Source: an uncultured Ruminococcus sp.
Lineage (GTDB): Bacteria > Bacillota > Clostridia > Oscillospirales > Acutalibacteraceae
Length of the DNA stretch: 63,558 bases
NCBI GenBank assembly: GCA_902785365.1
Contig: CACZYC010000008.1
Span: forward strand, 1-63,558
Reading direction: 5' to 3'
Under the pieces are notes generated by a model. That model saw only the letters and a list, made by a program, of their open reading frames with translations, was not told the DNA's origin and made no database searches. A program made the position numbers and the translations under genes. Below, piece by piece: positions 22,963-31,104 of this stretch (within the stretch, counting starts at the first letter, position 1; each line of letters starts with the position of its first letter).

Positions 22963-23310
22963 TTAGTCCTCCTTATCTTCGCCCCAAGTCCACGCTGAAT
23001 TGGTTTTAGGTTTATTTGATTTTGCTCTCTGCCGTTTTGGTTTTTCTTCAAAAATTGATTTGAAATCCTGCTGTGCTTCGGGAATCAACAAGTCAATATT
23101 GCCGACCATATTTAACGCCGACAGTATTTTAATGTAGTTTGATATTTTGGAGTCATCGCCGTTTTCAATGCGTGTTTCTGTGCTGGCAGAAATTCCGCAA
23201 CGTTCTGCAAGTTCAGTTTGTGTCAGGTTAATTGTCAGGCGGTGCTGCCTGATCCGAGCACCTAACTCCTGAAGAATAGTTTTTTCGTTTTCGTTTCCAA
23301 TAAGTTTCAT
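22963..23310 (-). CDS. hipB: HipB-like XRE-family antitoxin/repressor
   Basis: A 115-residue protein with an N-terminal XRE helix-turn-helix (LGARIRQHRLTINLTQTELA, then RCGISASTETRIENG). The charged tail (KPKRQRAKSNKPKTN) may contact HipA or DNA. It precedes hipA by 3 bp. It would neutralise HipA and repress the operon from the repeated ATATGAT sites upstream. Start at the ATG at 23310 after GGTGA. Confidence 0.9.
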   Translation of the reverse strand: MKLIGNENEKTILQELGARIRQHRLTINLTQTELAERCGISASTETRIENGDDSKISNYIKILSALNMVGNIDLLIPEAQQDFKSIFEEKPKRQRAKSNKPKTNSAWTWGEDKED

Positions 23311-23330
23311 AACAATTCACCATTAATAAC

Positions 23331-23387
23331 TCATCATATTTGCATAATTATATTATCATATTGCAATTAATTTGTCAAATATGATAA
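23331..23387 (-). promoter_or_regulatory. hipBA promoter with three operator-like repeats
   Basis: On the minus strand TTGACA (23373-23378), 17 bp, TAATAT (23350-23355). Three copies of a 10-11 bp word surround it: TTATCATATTTG (23376-23387), GCAATATGATAA (23353-23364, inverted) and GCAAATATGATGA (23331-23343). These are the likely HipB-binding sites. Confidence 0.65.
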
Positions 23388-23578
23388 ATTAATACTCGAA
23401 ATGGATTTTGTTTGCTAAAAAAATACTGTTCGTTGATATGTATCACCTGAGTTTTATCCTCTCGTAACTTGTTTAGGATTTTGCAGAAGGCAAGTTTCGA
23501 TTTCAATGTTGTCTGTGACGGGTCATAGTTACTGATATCATTGACACTAAAGACCTTGTCACGAGTATGATTGCTGCT
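23378..23578 (-). pseudogene. Possible decayed coding fragment
   Basis: On the minus strand one frame is open without a start codon and reads as plausible protein (TRDKVFSVNDISNYDPSQTT, then LKSKLAFCKILNKLRED). It begins after a stop codon and runs into the hipB promoter. I do not recognise the family. It is probably a truncated remnant in the 563-bp gap between hipB and the NACHT gene. Confidence 0.35.
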
Positions 23579-23621
23579 TTAGATTTTTACGGTTGATAAC
23601 AAAAGCAAATAATCTTGATGA

Positions 23622-23840
23622 AACTCATCAAAAAGCGTTGATAATATATTTAAAAATGATATAATAATTATATTATTTATATTATATAAATCTGAACTGA
23701 GAGGAATAGAAGAAGCAAAAACCGAATGTGTAAAAGTATTCTTTGAGAATTTATCGAAGGATGGGTATGTGGGATATTTACGCAATCAACTCAACAATAA
23801 GCAGATGGCACAGGTAATCAATGAGGTGTTTAACTTATAA
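23622..23840 (+). pseudogene. Gene remnant upstream of the NACHT gene
   Basis: An open frame without a usable start. Its last 48 codons read as real protein (GIEEAKTECVKVFFENLSKD, GYVGYLRNQLNNKQMAQVIN) and end at TAA. The upstream part is AT-rich and reads as noise. It looks like the C-terminal end of a lost gene. Confidence 0.4.
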
Positions 23841-23873
23841 GCTATATGGGCGTTTTTTTAGAGAGGGGTATGT

Positions 23874-26798
23874 ATGGAATATTTAATATCTGCTATTATT
23901 GATCTTGTTATTAATATTGGAACGGATTTCTTTAAAGGAATAAAAGGAAGAATCAGATTATACAAGCTGAAGAAACGGTTAAAAAGCGAAATAACCGCTA
24001 AAATATTGAATCGTTATGGGGAAGAGGTTTATTATAATGATTTAGATCAATTTCTTACAAAGAATAATGTAATATGTAATCTTATTCAGAATTGTCTGAA
24101 CAGTTCAGTATTTGAATTTCAATCTCAAACGGATAGTATTGACTATTATGAGCAGTTATTCATTGAAGAGCATCCTAAATACTCAATTAATCGCACAGAT
24201 ATTAAAACTATCATCCAAAGATACTTTGAAGTAATCTTTAATGTGCTAAATCCTATAGAAGATGAAAATACAAGGGTTATTTGCAATATCGCAAAAGAAC
24301 TTGGAAAAAGCATATCTTCAGAATTAGCAGACATTAAAAAGGCGTTATCAGAAATAGACAGAAAAGTAAGTAAAAGTAAAACAGAACAAATTGAAGATGT
24401 ATCTTTTGATTATAGCGGATATTATAGTTATCTACTTTATCTTTCCTCAAAAATTGTTAAGGGAAATCATTTAAACAGAGCGATTTATAATAAGTGTGAT
24501 GAAGCTAACAATTATGAAGCCATTGATGCGATATTAAAAGAAAGGCATATCTTACTAATTGGCGAAGCTGGTTTTGGCAAAACTTATGAATCAATGGCCT
24601 TGTTAAGAAAGATCTGTGCTGATGATAGGGTGCAAAAATTAATACCTGTATTTCTACCGTTATACGAGTATGGTTTGCTCTATGACACCATTAGGGATGG
24701 TATTATCAGCAAAACTAATTCGTTTTGTAAAGGTAATATTGAGCTACTTATGGATTCTTTTCTAAAGGATGGAAAGTTTATCTTAATTCTTGATGGAATT
24801 GATGATATCACAAGCGAGGGAAATAGAGCGAAGTTTTTTGCAGATGCGAATGACTTTCTAATAAAATACTCAAATAATTATTTTTTCTTCACTACACGTT
24901 TTAATCGATATCATGGTGAACTGGTTATAGATAAGGAATATAGATTAACGCCGTTAAATGAAATGACGGTCCATTTTGAATTGCAAAAATCCGGAATAAC
25001 TACCACTATACCAAAGTCATATTATAATCTGTTTCAAAATCCATATTTTTTATCAATAGGAAAGAAGGTTCTTAAAGGTAATAGAAACAAGAATATTTTT
25101 AATCGAAGCCAATTGTTCTTAGAGCTATTTCAAAACCTGTATATCGGAATTAATCAAAAGAAATGTGGTGTGTGTTCTCAAAGTGTTACGTATAGTGATG
25201 CATTAATTATATTGGGGGAAATTGCCTTTGATACATTTTCTCAACCCACATATGGTATTATTGAGTTTGACAAAACACTAACTGAGATTTCATCAACAAA
25301 CAGCAGTGGCGTTATTGCTTCGTTTATCAGTTCTGGATTGCTTAAAGTTACTGATAGAGTTACCTTTACGCATAAGCTTTTAAAAGAATTTTGCGCGGCT
25401 TATCATTTGGTAAACAATTATAATATAACAGAGCATTATGATTTGTATTGCAAACTGATACAAGATGAAGAATGGAAAGAAGTTTTTACTTTCGCAAGTG
25501 GATTGTTTTCAGACAGCAAAAAGCAGGACGAATTTTTGAATATTGTTATGGGTTCTAATTTACAATTGTATGTGGAATGTGTAAATTCAAAAGTTGATTT
25601 AGTTAACAGTGCTTCTTTGTCAAATATCGAATGTGCACAAAGAATATTGTCCCAGATTTATTATACATACACATATATTGTTGGTACATACTTTAGTCCT
25701 ATATCGGATTTATTTGATCCTCTTAACGCAAGCAAGTTTCATGGAAAGAAAATCGGTATTTTTGGATGTTTATCAAAAGATGAAAAGCATTTGAGTTATT
25801 GGTTCGATTTAATCGATTCTTCTGAGCCTGAGATTAATTGTATATCTGATAACAGATTATCCAATCGGCATCAAGAGTTTAAAGAAAGAGCCCTTTGCGA
25901 GAGAAGAAATATCTCATATTATGGAATTAATCTTGAATTATCTGGACTTAATAAAGAGAGCGGCAGATATATTGCAATTGACTTAATCAAACGAAGACTC
26001 AAAGAGATAACGGACAAAAAGTTATTGATGGAAAGTAGGTATCTATTATGTGAAAGATTATCTTGCATAAAAAAAGATGTTAAGCCAATTAAAGACTTGG
26101 ATACTATTCATGATGTAAGTAATGAAGTCGATAAAATAATTAATGAAGCATTAAGCAAAAATCCTGAGATTAAAAGATATCAATATGGCAACAGAATAGA
26201 ATTATTTGATTTACAGGCAATTTTGCATCACCTATGCGAGAGCAAAGTTAATTATTCAGAGTGTATTCTTCCAGGTTATGATCAATCGCTTAATGGAAAA
26301 GGTGGATTTATTTGGGATTTGTTTTCTGATGAACAAAAGAAAAAACGAATTCAAAAGTTCTTTTATTTTCATCAGATTAGTTATCTTGAGATGATGAAAA
26401 ACAACTTTCCGAAACTATATCACTTGTGTTCAAGGGTATTGGATGCTCCATATCAAAACGTTATTCATATACATTTTAAGCACAATAGCAAAGGATGGTT
26501 TTCTGATCCAACGATTGTGTACTACTATATTGCATCTTCAGATGAAAAAGTTCCCTTGCCTCTTGTGATAGAAGAGAAAGAGGAAGTGCACTTAAGTCAA
26601 ATCTCATCCTTTGCATTTATGAAAAACCAAAGGAGTTTTGCAAGACTTGGAAAGATATCACATATGAGTAGAATAACGGAAACTGGATTTTCTTTTACCG
26701 TTACTAATAGTAGAAATGGTGAAAATAATCCTTTGTCTGAATATGTATATAAAACTATTAGGGAAAGTCTTGAGGAATTATTTGGCGAGCTTACTTAG
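23874..26798 (+). CDS. NACHT-domain STAND NTPase, candidate antiphage protein
   Basis: A 974-residue protein. An N-terminal amphipathic or membrane-associating helix (MEYLISAIIDLVINIG) is followed by ~200 residues with no recognised domain. The NACHT module has Walker A GEAGFGKT (230-237), Walker B FILILDGIDDI (Asp307) and a sensor-like FFTTRFNRYHG. The C-terminal ~430 residues show no obvious TPR or LRR repeats. Bacterial NACHT proteins (bNACHT, Avs-like) are known anti-phage STAND ATPases. This one has no recognised nuclease or TIR effector domain, so the N-terminus or the unassigned C-terminus would have to act. Strong ribosome binding site (AGAGAGGGG). It is much more AT-rich than the surrounding housekeeping genes, which suggests transfer. 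Small pRiA4b-like gene 30 bp downstream. Confidence 0.85.
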   Translation: MEYLISAIIDLVINIGTDFFKGIKGRIRLYKLKKRLKSEITAKILNRYGEEVYYNDLDQFLTKNNVICNLIQNCLNSSVFEFQSQTDSIDYYEQLFIEEHPKYSINRTDIKTIIQRYFEVIFNVLNPIEDENTRVICNIAKELGKSISSELADIKKALSEIDRKVSKSKTEQIEDVSFDYSGYYSYLLYLSSKIVKGNHLNRAIYNKCDEANNYEAIDAILKERHILLIGEAGFGKTYESMALLRKICADDRVQKLIPVFLPLYEYGLLYDTIRDGIISKTNSFCKGNIELLMDSFLKDGKFILILDGIDDITSEGNRAKFFADANDFLIKYSNNYFFFTTRFNRYHGELVIDKEYRLTPLNEMTVHFELQKSGITTTIPKSYYNLFQNPYFLSIGKKVLKGNRNKNIFNRSQLFLELFQNLYIGINQKKCGVCSQSVTYSDALIILGEIAFDTFSQPTYGIIEFDKTLTEISSTNSSGVIASFISSGLLKVTDRVTFTHKLLKEFCAAYHLVNNYNITEHYDLYCKLIQDEEWKEVFTFASGLFSDSKKQDEFLNIVMGSNLQLYVECVNSKVDLVNSASLSNIECAQRILSQIYYTYTYIVGTYFSPISDLFDPLNASKFHGKKIGIFGCLSKDEKHLSYWFDLIDSSEPEINCISDNRLSNRHQEFKERALCERRNISYYGINLELSGLNKESGRYIAIDLIKRRLKEITDKKLLMESRYLLCERLSCIKKDVKPIKDLDTIHDVSNEVDKIINEALSKNPEIKRYQYGNRIELFDLQAILHHLCESKVNYSECILPGYDQSLNGKGGFIWDLFSDEQKKKRIQKFFYFHQISYLEMMKNNFPKLYHLCSRVLDAPYQNVIHIHFKHNSKGWFSDPTIVYYYIASSDEKVPLPLVIEEKEEVHLSQISSFAFMKNQRSFARLGKISHMSRITETGFSFTVTNSRNGENNPLSEYVYKTIRESLEELFGELT

Positions 26799-26828
26799 GC
26801 TAGTTATAATAATAGAAAAGGATTCAAA

Positions 26829-27422
26829 ATGACAAATGTATACACGTTAAAAATTACATATGCTGATTGTGATGGCAAGGTGTGGCGTGAAGCGCAGATT
26901 TCTTCAAACTCACATTTGTGTGATTTGGGTTATATGATTCTTGCTACTTTTGATACGATGGCTTATCATCTTTTTTATTTTTTCTTCAAAGGTGTATCAT
27001 ATGAGTTGCCGAATTTTGAGAAAGAGATTCCCAAAGACAGGTGTGTGTTTTTTGTAAAGCTGTCTGAACTGGATTTAAAAGTTGGTGACGAACTGACTAT
27101 GATATATGATTTTGGCTGCAGCCAGGAGTTTAAAATAGAGGTTACAGACATACAGCCAATGGGCAGAGGGCAAGGCAGAGCTTATCCTAAGATTGTTTCA
27201 GGAGAAGGTCGCGGTATTATCGATGATATGTCAGCATATGAGTTGCTGGAATTGATTAAGCAGATAGATGAAACGGGGAAATCAGGCATAAAATACTCAG
27301 GCGACGGAATTATTTTTGATTCTACGCTAGACTGGGATTATAAGCGATACGATTTAAAAGTTGACAACTGTTTACTAAAAGGGAAAATCGATAAAATAGC
27401 TATCGGATATAAAGAATTCTGA
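26829..27422 (+). CDS. Plasmid pRiA4b ORF-3-like protein
   Basis: A 197-residue protein. Its N-terminus (VYTLKITYADCDGKVWREAQ, then LCDLGYMILATF) and centre (VGDELTMIYDFGCSQEFKIE, YPKIVSGEGRGIIDDM, YELLELIKQ) match the pRiA4b ORF-3 family in order and spacing. The usual GDxW after YDFG is changed to CSQE. The family is common on plasmids and mobile elements and has no known activity. It lies 30 bp after the NACHT gene with its own AAAGGA, so the two are probably co-transcribed and end at the hairpin at 27434. Confidence 0.78.
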   Translation: MTNVYTLKITYADCDGKVWREAQISSNSHLCDLGYMILATFDTMAYHLFYFFFKGVSYELPNFEKEIPKDRCVFFVKLSELDLKVGDELTMIYDFGCSQEFKIEVTDIQPMGRGQGRAYPKIVSGEGRGIIDDMSAYELLELIKQIDETGKSGIKYSGDGIIFDSTLDWDYKRYDLKVDNCLLKGKIDKIAIGYKEF

Positions 27423-27433
27423 GAATAAAAAAG

Positions 27434-27465
27434 ACTAGGATTGGAGCAGATATTCCAATCCTAGT
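27434..27465 (+). terminator. Terminator after the NACHT operon; copy 2 of the flanking hairpin
   Basis: ACTAGGATTGGA and TCCAATCCTAGT form a perfect 12-bp stem with an 8-nt loop, then TTTTAC. It is nearly the same sequence, in the same orientation, as the hairpin after hipA at 21631-21672. Confidence 0.85.
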
Positions 27466-27574
27466 TTTACTTTATGTAGTTTTCGCTGTTATCAACGATT
27501 CAATCCTAAAAGTTTTATGAGTTGAAGTAGTTGAGTTAGCATAATATCAAAATAATTCCAATTTGCAAAAATAA

Positions 27575-27603
27575 TTGACATTTAGGACGAAATGTAGTAC
27601 AAT
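27575..27603 (+). promoter_or_regulatory. Promoter of the polysaccharide operon
   Basis: Exact TTGACA (27575-27580), 17 bp, TACAAT (27598-27603). It lies about 70 bp before the first gene of the long one-strand cluster. I see no transcription attenuator in the leader. The rest of the 253-bp gap holds only the island terminator and AT-rich sequence. Confidence 0.75.
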
Positions 27604-27675
27604 AAACTAGATTATAATGTATAATAATGTGTTATTGTGCCTAAGTGTGCAATTTCGATAAAAACGGAGCGTAAA

Positions 27676-28434
27676 ATGGAACTGGGAATTAAAGGTAAAA
27701 ATGTACTGATTGTCGGCGCGAGCAAGGGCATCGGAAGGGCGATTGCAATCGGATTTGCGCGGGAAAACGCCAACATTGTTGCTGTTGCCCGCACAGAGGA
27801 TTTGATGAAAGAAGTCAGGGACGAAGCGCTTGCAAAAGGCGCCGGCTCATTTGAATACATAATTGAGGACATTATGGTCTGCGACACAAAGGTGTTTGCT
27901 CAAAGCCTGATTGACCGTTTCGGCGTGTTTGATATTGTTGTTCACAACGTCGGCGGTTCACTCATCAGCCGTGACCCGCTCGGTGACGGTGAGGCTTGGA
28001 ACTACGCGCTCAAATTTAACGCTGTCGCGTCTATTGATATGAATAGCGTTCTCATTCCTCCGATGATTGAAAAAGGTTGGGGCAGAGTTGTTCAGATTTC
28101 CTCGATTTCAGGCAAAATGCTCCGAGGTAATCCGCTCTACGCTTCTGCAAAGGCTTTTCTGAACGCTTATGTTGAGTCGGTAGGACGTGCTTTGGCTCCT
28201 AAGGGAGTTGTGCTTAGCGCTGTTGAACCCGGCGCGGTATCGTTTGAGGGCAGCTACTGGGATAAGTTCGTCAAGGAAGGACATCCCAGAGTTAATGACT
28301 TTTTGAGACATCATCAGGCTATTGACCGTTTCGGCACTCCCGAGGAAATAGCGGACGCGGTTCTCTTTATGGCGAGCGAAAAAAGTTCGTTTATGCCCGG
28401 AGCGGTTGTTCCTGTGGACGGCGCAAATATGTAA
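27676..28434 (+). CDS. Classical SDR-family oxidoreductase
   Basis: A 252-residue Rossmann-fold protein with the cofactor motif GASKGIGRAIA, the NNAG-equivalent HNVGG, a catalytic Ser region (VVQISSISG) and the YASAK catalytic pair. The C-terminus (FMPGAVVPVDGANM) is typical of FabG-like SDRs. Start at the ATG at 27676 after GGAG, which removes 13 poorly conserved residues. It is the first gene of the polysaccharide cluster and is close to a split transketolase. It could reduce a ketose or a sugar-derived precursor; the substrate is unknown. Confidence 0.88.
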   Translation: MELGIKGKNVLIVGASKGIGRAIAIGFARENANIVAVARTEDLMKEVRDEALAKGAGSFEYIIEDIMVCDTKVFAQSLIDRFGVFDIVVHNVGGSLISRDPLGDGEAWNYALKFNAVASIDMNSVLIPPMIEKGWGRVVQISSISGKMLRGNPLYASAKAFLNAYVESVGRALAPKGVVLSAVEPGAVSFEGSYWDKFVKEGHPRVNDFLRHHQAIDRFGTPEEIADAVLFMASEKSSFMPGAVVPVDGANM

Positions 28435-28449
28435 TTTAGGGGTAATCTT

Positions 28450-29115
28450 GTGAAAAGATTGTTTGATATAGTTGTCAGCGGAATCGGTCTGGTTCTTTTA
28501 TCATGGCTGTTTCTGATTGTGGCAATTTGCATTGTTATAGACAGCAGAGGCGGAGTTTTCTTCCGAGGACCTCGTGTAGGGCAATACGGAAAGACATTCA
28601 GGATTTTCAAATTCCGTTCAATGAAGCCCGACAGCGAGGGCAAAGGCAAGTGGAATGTCGGCGACGACGATGACCGCATTACAAGAATGGGACATTTTCT
28701 CAGGAAAACCAAACTCGACGAAATTCCGCAGTTAATAAATGTTTTCATAGGCAATATGAGCTTTGTCGGACCACGTCCCGAGCTTCAGGTGTATGTTGAT
28801 ATGTATACCGAGGAGGAAAAGCCGATTCTTGATTTGAAGCCCGGTATTACCGACTACGCGAGTATGGCAAACTTTGACCAGTTCGAGACTTTTACAAAGG
28901 CTAAGGACGCGGACGAAGCTTACTTAAAATACATAAGACCGCTTAAGTTAAAGCTGCAGCTCTACTACAGATACAACCACAGCTTTTTCGGTGATATAAG
29001 ATTAATATTCTGGACAGTTTATAAGGTTCTGACAAGGACCCAGAAAGTCCCGAAGGAAATTCTTCCCATTATGGAGGAGCATAAGAAATACATAGCTCAG
29101 CTAGATGCTGAATAA
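28450..29115 (+). CDS. Undecaprenyl-phosphate sugar phosphotransferase (PglC/WcaJ-type)
   Basis: A 221-residue monotopic phosphoglycosyl transferase from a GTG start after AGGGG. It has the N-terminal re-entrant helix (FDIVVSGIGLVLLSWLFLIV), then FRGPRVGQYGKTFRIFKFRS and the conserved KLDEIPQLINVFIGNMSFVG followed by PRPE. It puts the first sugar phosphate on undecaprenyl phosphate at the inner membrane face and so starts the repeat unit. The length fits the small catalytic-domain-only class. The sugar cannot be read from sequence. Confidence 0.93.
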   Translation: MKRLFDIVVSGIGLVLLSWLFLIVAICIVIDSRGGVFFRGPRVGQYGKTFRIFKFRSMKPDSEGKGKWNVGDDDDRITRMGHFLRKTKLDEIPQLINVFIGNMSFVGPRPELQVYVDMYTEEEKPILDLKPGITDYASMANFDQFETFTKAKDADEAYLKYIRPLKLKLQLYYRYNHSFFGDIRLIFWTVYKVLTRTQKVPKEILPIMEEHKKYIAQLDAE

Positions 29116-29125
29116 AGGTGGAAGT

Positions 29126-30160
29126 ATGGCAGACAGCAGAAAGAACTTATCTTTTATAAACTATGCTTATGCCATAGGTGCAATTTTTGTTGTGCTCGGG
29201 CACTCTACGCCTACAAGCGCAAGTAATGTCCCGATTATAGTTGACCAGATACGATCTTTTATATATTGCTTTCATATGCCGCTGTTTTTCTTTATCGCGG
29301 GATTGCTTATGCAGTATACAAAGTCAGAGAGCAGGCCGCCTTATCTGAGTTTTATCGGAAAAAAGTCAGTAAAGTTTCTTGTGCCGTATTTTGTCTATAC
29401 AATTATTGGTTTTCTCCCAAAGATATTTCTGGCGAGATTTACGAATGACAGTGTTTCGTTCTCGTTTGAATATTTGTTCAAAACTTTCTTTTCTCCCAGA
29501 GATAACGTATGGGGACACTTCTGGTTTTTGCCTACGCTCTTAATTGTTTATTTGTTTTCATATTTCCTGTTAGATATGAACAAACATAAGCCGATTATAC
29601 TAACAATCACAGTTTGCGCGGCAGCTCTTGCAGTTTTCCCGATACCTACAGACTGGGTTTGCCTGCATGATTTAAGCGAAATGTTAGTTTTCTTTGTGCT
29701 TGGTATAGTTCTCGGTGATTTTGTTGTCAAATCTTATGACAGGATTTTTAAATTGCCGTTTGCGTTGTTAAGCACTATAGTTTCGATTGCGATTTTTGCG
29801 GCTTACATACTTTGTTTTTACAGTGAAAACGGATATGATTCGAATATATATGAGGCAGTAAAGCTGATTGTAGGCTGTCTGATGATTTATACAGTGCTTA
29901 CATTTTCAGTGCTTTTCGCAAGGTATAATAACAAATTGCTGACATTGTTAAACGGTAAAACGTTTTCAATATACTTAATGTCATGGCCTTGCCAGGCATT
30001 TGCCGAGATAGCGTTGAACAGAGTTTTACATCTGCATTGGATAATTGTAATTCTCGGAATGTTTACGGTTGGATTAGCTGTTCCGCTGTTTGTGGTATGG
30101 ATTTACAAAAAGCTCAGCGGAAAATCCAAGGTTATGAATTGTTTATTAGGACTTAATTGA
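29126..30160 (+). CDS. Acyltransferase family 3 membrane protein (1 of 4)
   Basis: A 344-residue multi-pass protein. The catalytic His lies in the first helix (FVVLGHSTPTSA), followed by FHMPLFFFIAGLL and about nine further membrane segments. Such proteins move acetyl or other acyl groups onto exported sugars. The ATG at 29126 follows AAAGGTGG; the longer frame would overlap the upstream gene. One of four such proteins in the cluster, implying heavy acylation of the polymer. Confidence 0.88.
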   Translation: MADSRKNLSFINYAYAIGAIFVVLGHSTPTSASNVPIIVDQIRSFIYCFHMPLFFFIAGLLMQYTKSESRPPYLSFIGKKSVKFLVPYFVYTIIGFLPKIFLARFTNDSVSFSFEYLFKTFFSPRDNVWGHFWFLPTLLIVYLFSYFLLDMNKHKPIILTITVCAAALAVFPIPTDWVCLHDLSEMLVFFVLGIVLGDFVVKSYDRIFKLPFALLSTIVSIAIFAAYILCFYSENGYDSNIYEAVKLIVGCLMIYTVLTFSVLFARYNNKLLTLLNGKTFSIYLMSWPCQAFAEIALNRVLHLHWIIVILGMFTVGLAVPLFVVWIYKKLSGKSKVMNCLLGLN

Positions 30161-30174
30161 TAGGGGATATTTTA

Positions 30175-31104
30175 ATGACAAGCGAGCAGTTAGCTTGGAA
30201 AATCAGGCGACACGGAATTGAAATGACACACCTTTCGGGTGGAAGTCACATAGGAGCGATACTGTCCGTTGCGGATATTATCGCGGTTTTGTACGCCAAC
30301 ATTTTAATATTTGATAATAAGAATCCCAAGTGGCAGGGCAGAGACAGGTTCATCCTCTCCAAAGGCCACGCGGGAGCTGCCATATACGCGGCGCTTGCCG
30401 AAAACGGCTTTTTTGATGTTGAGGAGCTCAAAACTCACTACGCCAACGGAAGCCGTCTTTCGGGGCACGTTTCTCATCATTTGCCGGGCATAGATTTCTC
30501 TACAGGTTCTCTCGGTCACGGTCTTTCCGTTGGAGCGGGAATGGCTTTTGCTATGAAGCAGAACGGCAACACCGACAACCGCGTGTTTGTTGTTATGGGC
30601 GACGGCGAATGCAACGAGGGTTCCGTATGGGAAGCGGCGGAGTTTGCTAACCATTTCAGGCTCAATAATCTTGTTGCTGTTGTTGACCACAACAAAATGC
30701 AGAGCCTTGATTATTGTGACAAGACCTTAGAGGTTAGTCCTATGGCCAAGCGCTGGGAAGCGTTCGGCTGGAATGTGATTGAGATTGATGGTCACGACCA
30801 CAGTGCGCTCAAAGAAGCGTTATCCGCTGAGAACGCGGACAAGCCTACGGTTGTTATTGCCAACACTGTTAAGGGTAAGGGTATAAGCTTTATGGAGATG
30901 GATATTCTCTGGCATTACCGTTTCCCGCATGACGGCTGGGAGTACAACTGTGCCGTTAACGAGCTTCACAAGGTTAAACCTGACGGCGTTGAGGATATTT
31001 ATACTCCCGACGGCTGTCCCGAAACTACACCCGAGCCTGAGGCAGGCGACCATACAATGTGCCTGACCTTTAAGCCCGATTACAGAATGGGAGGGCTCGA
31101 ATAA
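30175..31104 (+). CDS. Transketolase, N-terminal (TPP-binding) subunit
   Basis: A 309-residue protein. It has HIGAILSVADIIAVLY, the SKGHAGAAIYAALAENGFF segment and the thiamine-diphosphate motif GDGECNEGSVWEAAEFAN, ending in HNKMQ and a KGKG loop. It is half of a transketolase; the partner is the next gene (overlap ATAATG). Start at the ATG at 30175. A split transketolase inside a polysaccharide locus probably supplies an unusual ketose or aldose precursor rather than serving the central pentose pathway; this is inference from context. Confidence 0.92.
   Translation: MTSEQLAWKIRRHGIEMTHLSGGSHIGAILSVADIIAVLYANILIFDNKNPKWQGRDRFILSKGHAGAAIYAALAENGFFDVEELKTHYANGSRLSGHVSHHLPGIDFSTGSLGHGLSVGAGMAFAMKQNGNTDNRVFVVMGDGECNEGSVWEAAEFANHFRLNNLVAVVDHNKMQSLDYCDKTLEVSPMAKRWEAFGWNVIEIDGHDHSALKEALSAENADKPTVVIANTVKGKGISFMEMDILWHYRFPHDGWEYNCAVNELHKVKPDGVEDIYTPDGCPETTPEPEAGDHTMCLTFKPDYRMGGLE

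Noticed and set aside
23579..23785. 68-codon minus-strand ORF
   Set aside because: It overlaps an AT-rich stretch and runs opposite the better-supported plus-strand gene remnant; low-complexity sequence.
21502..27467. tRNA gene or integrase that would define an integrative element
   Set aside because: I saw neither a tRNA nor a recombinase or transposase gene in or beside the island, so I claim only flanking hairpin repeats.
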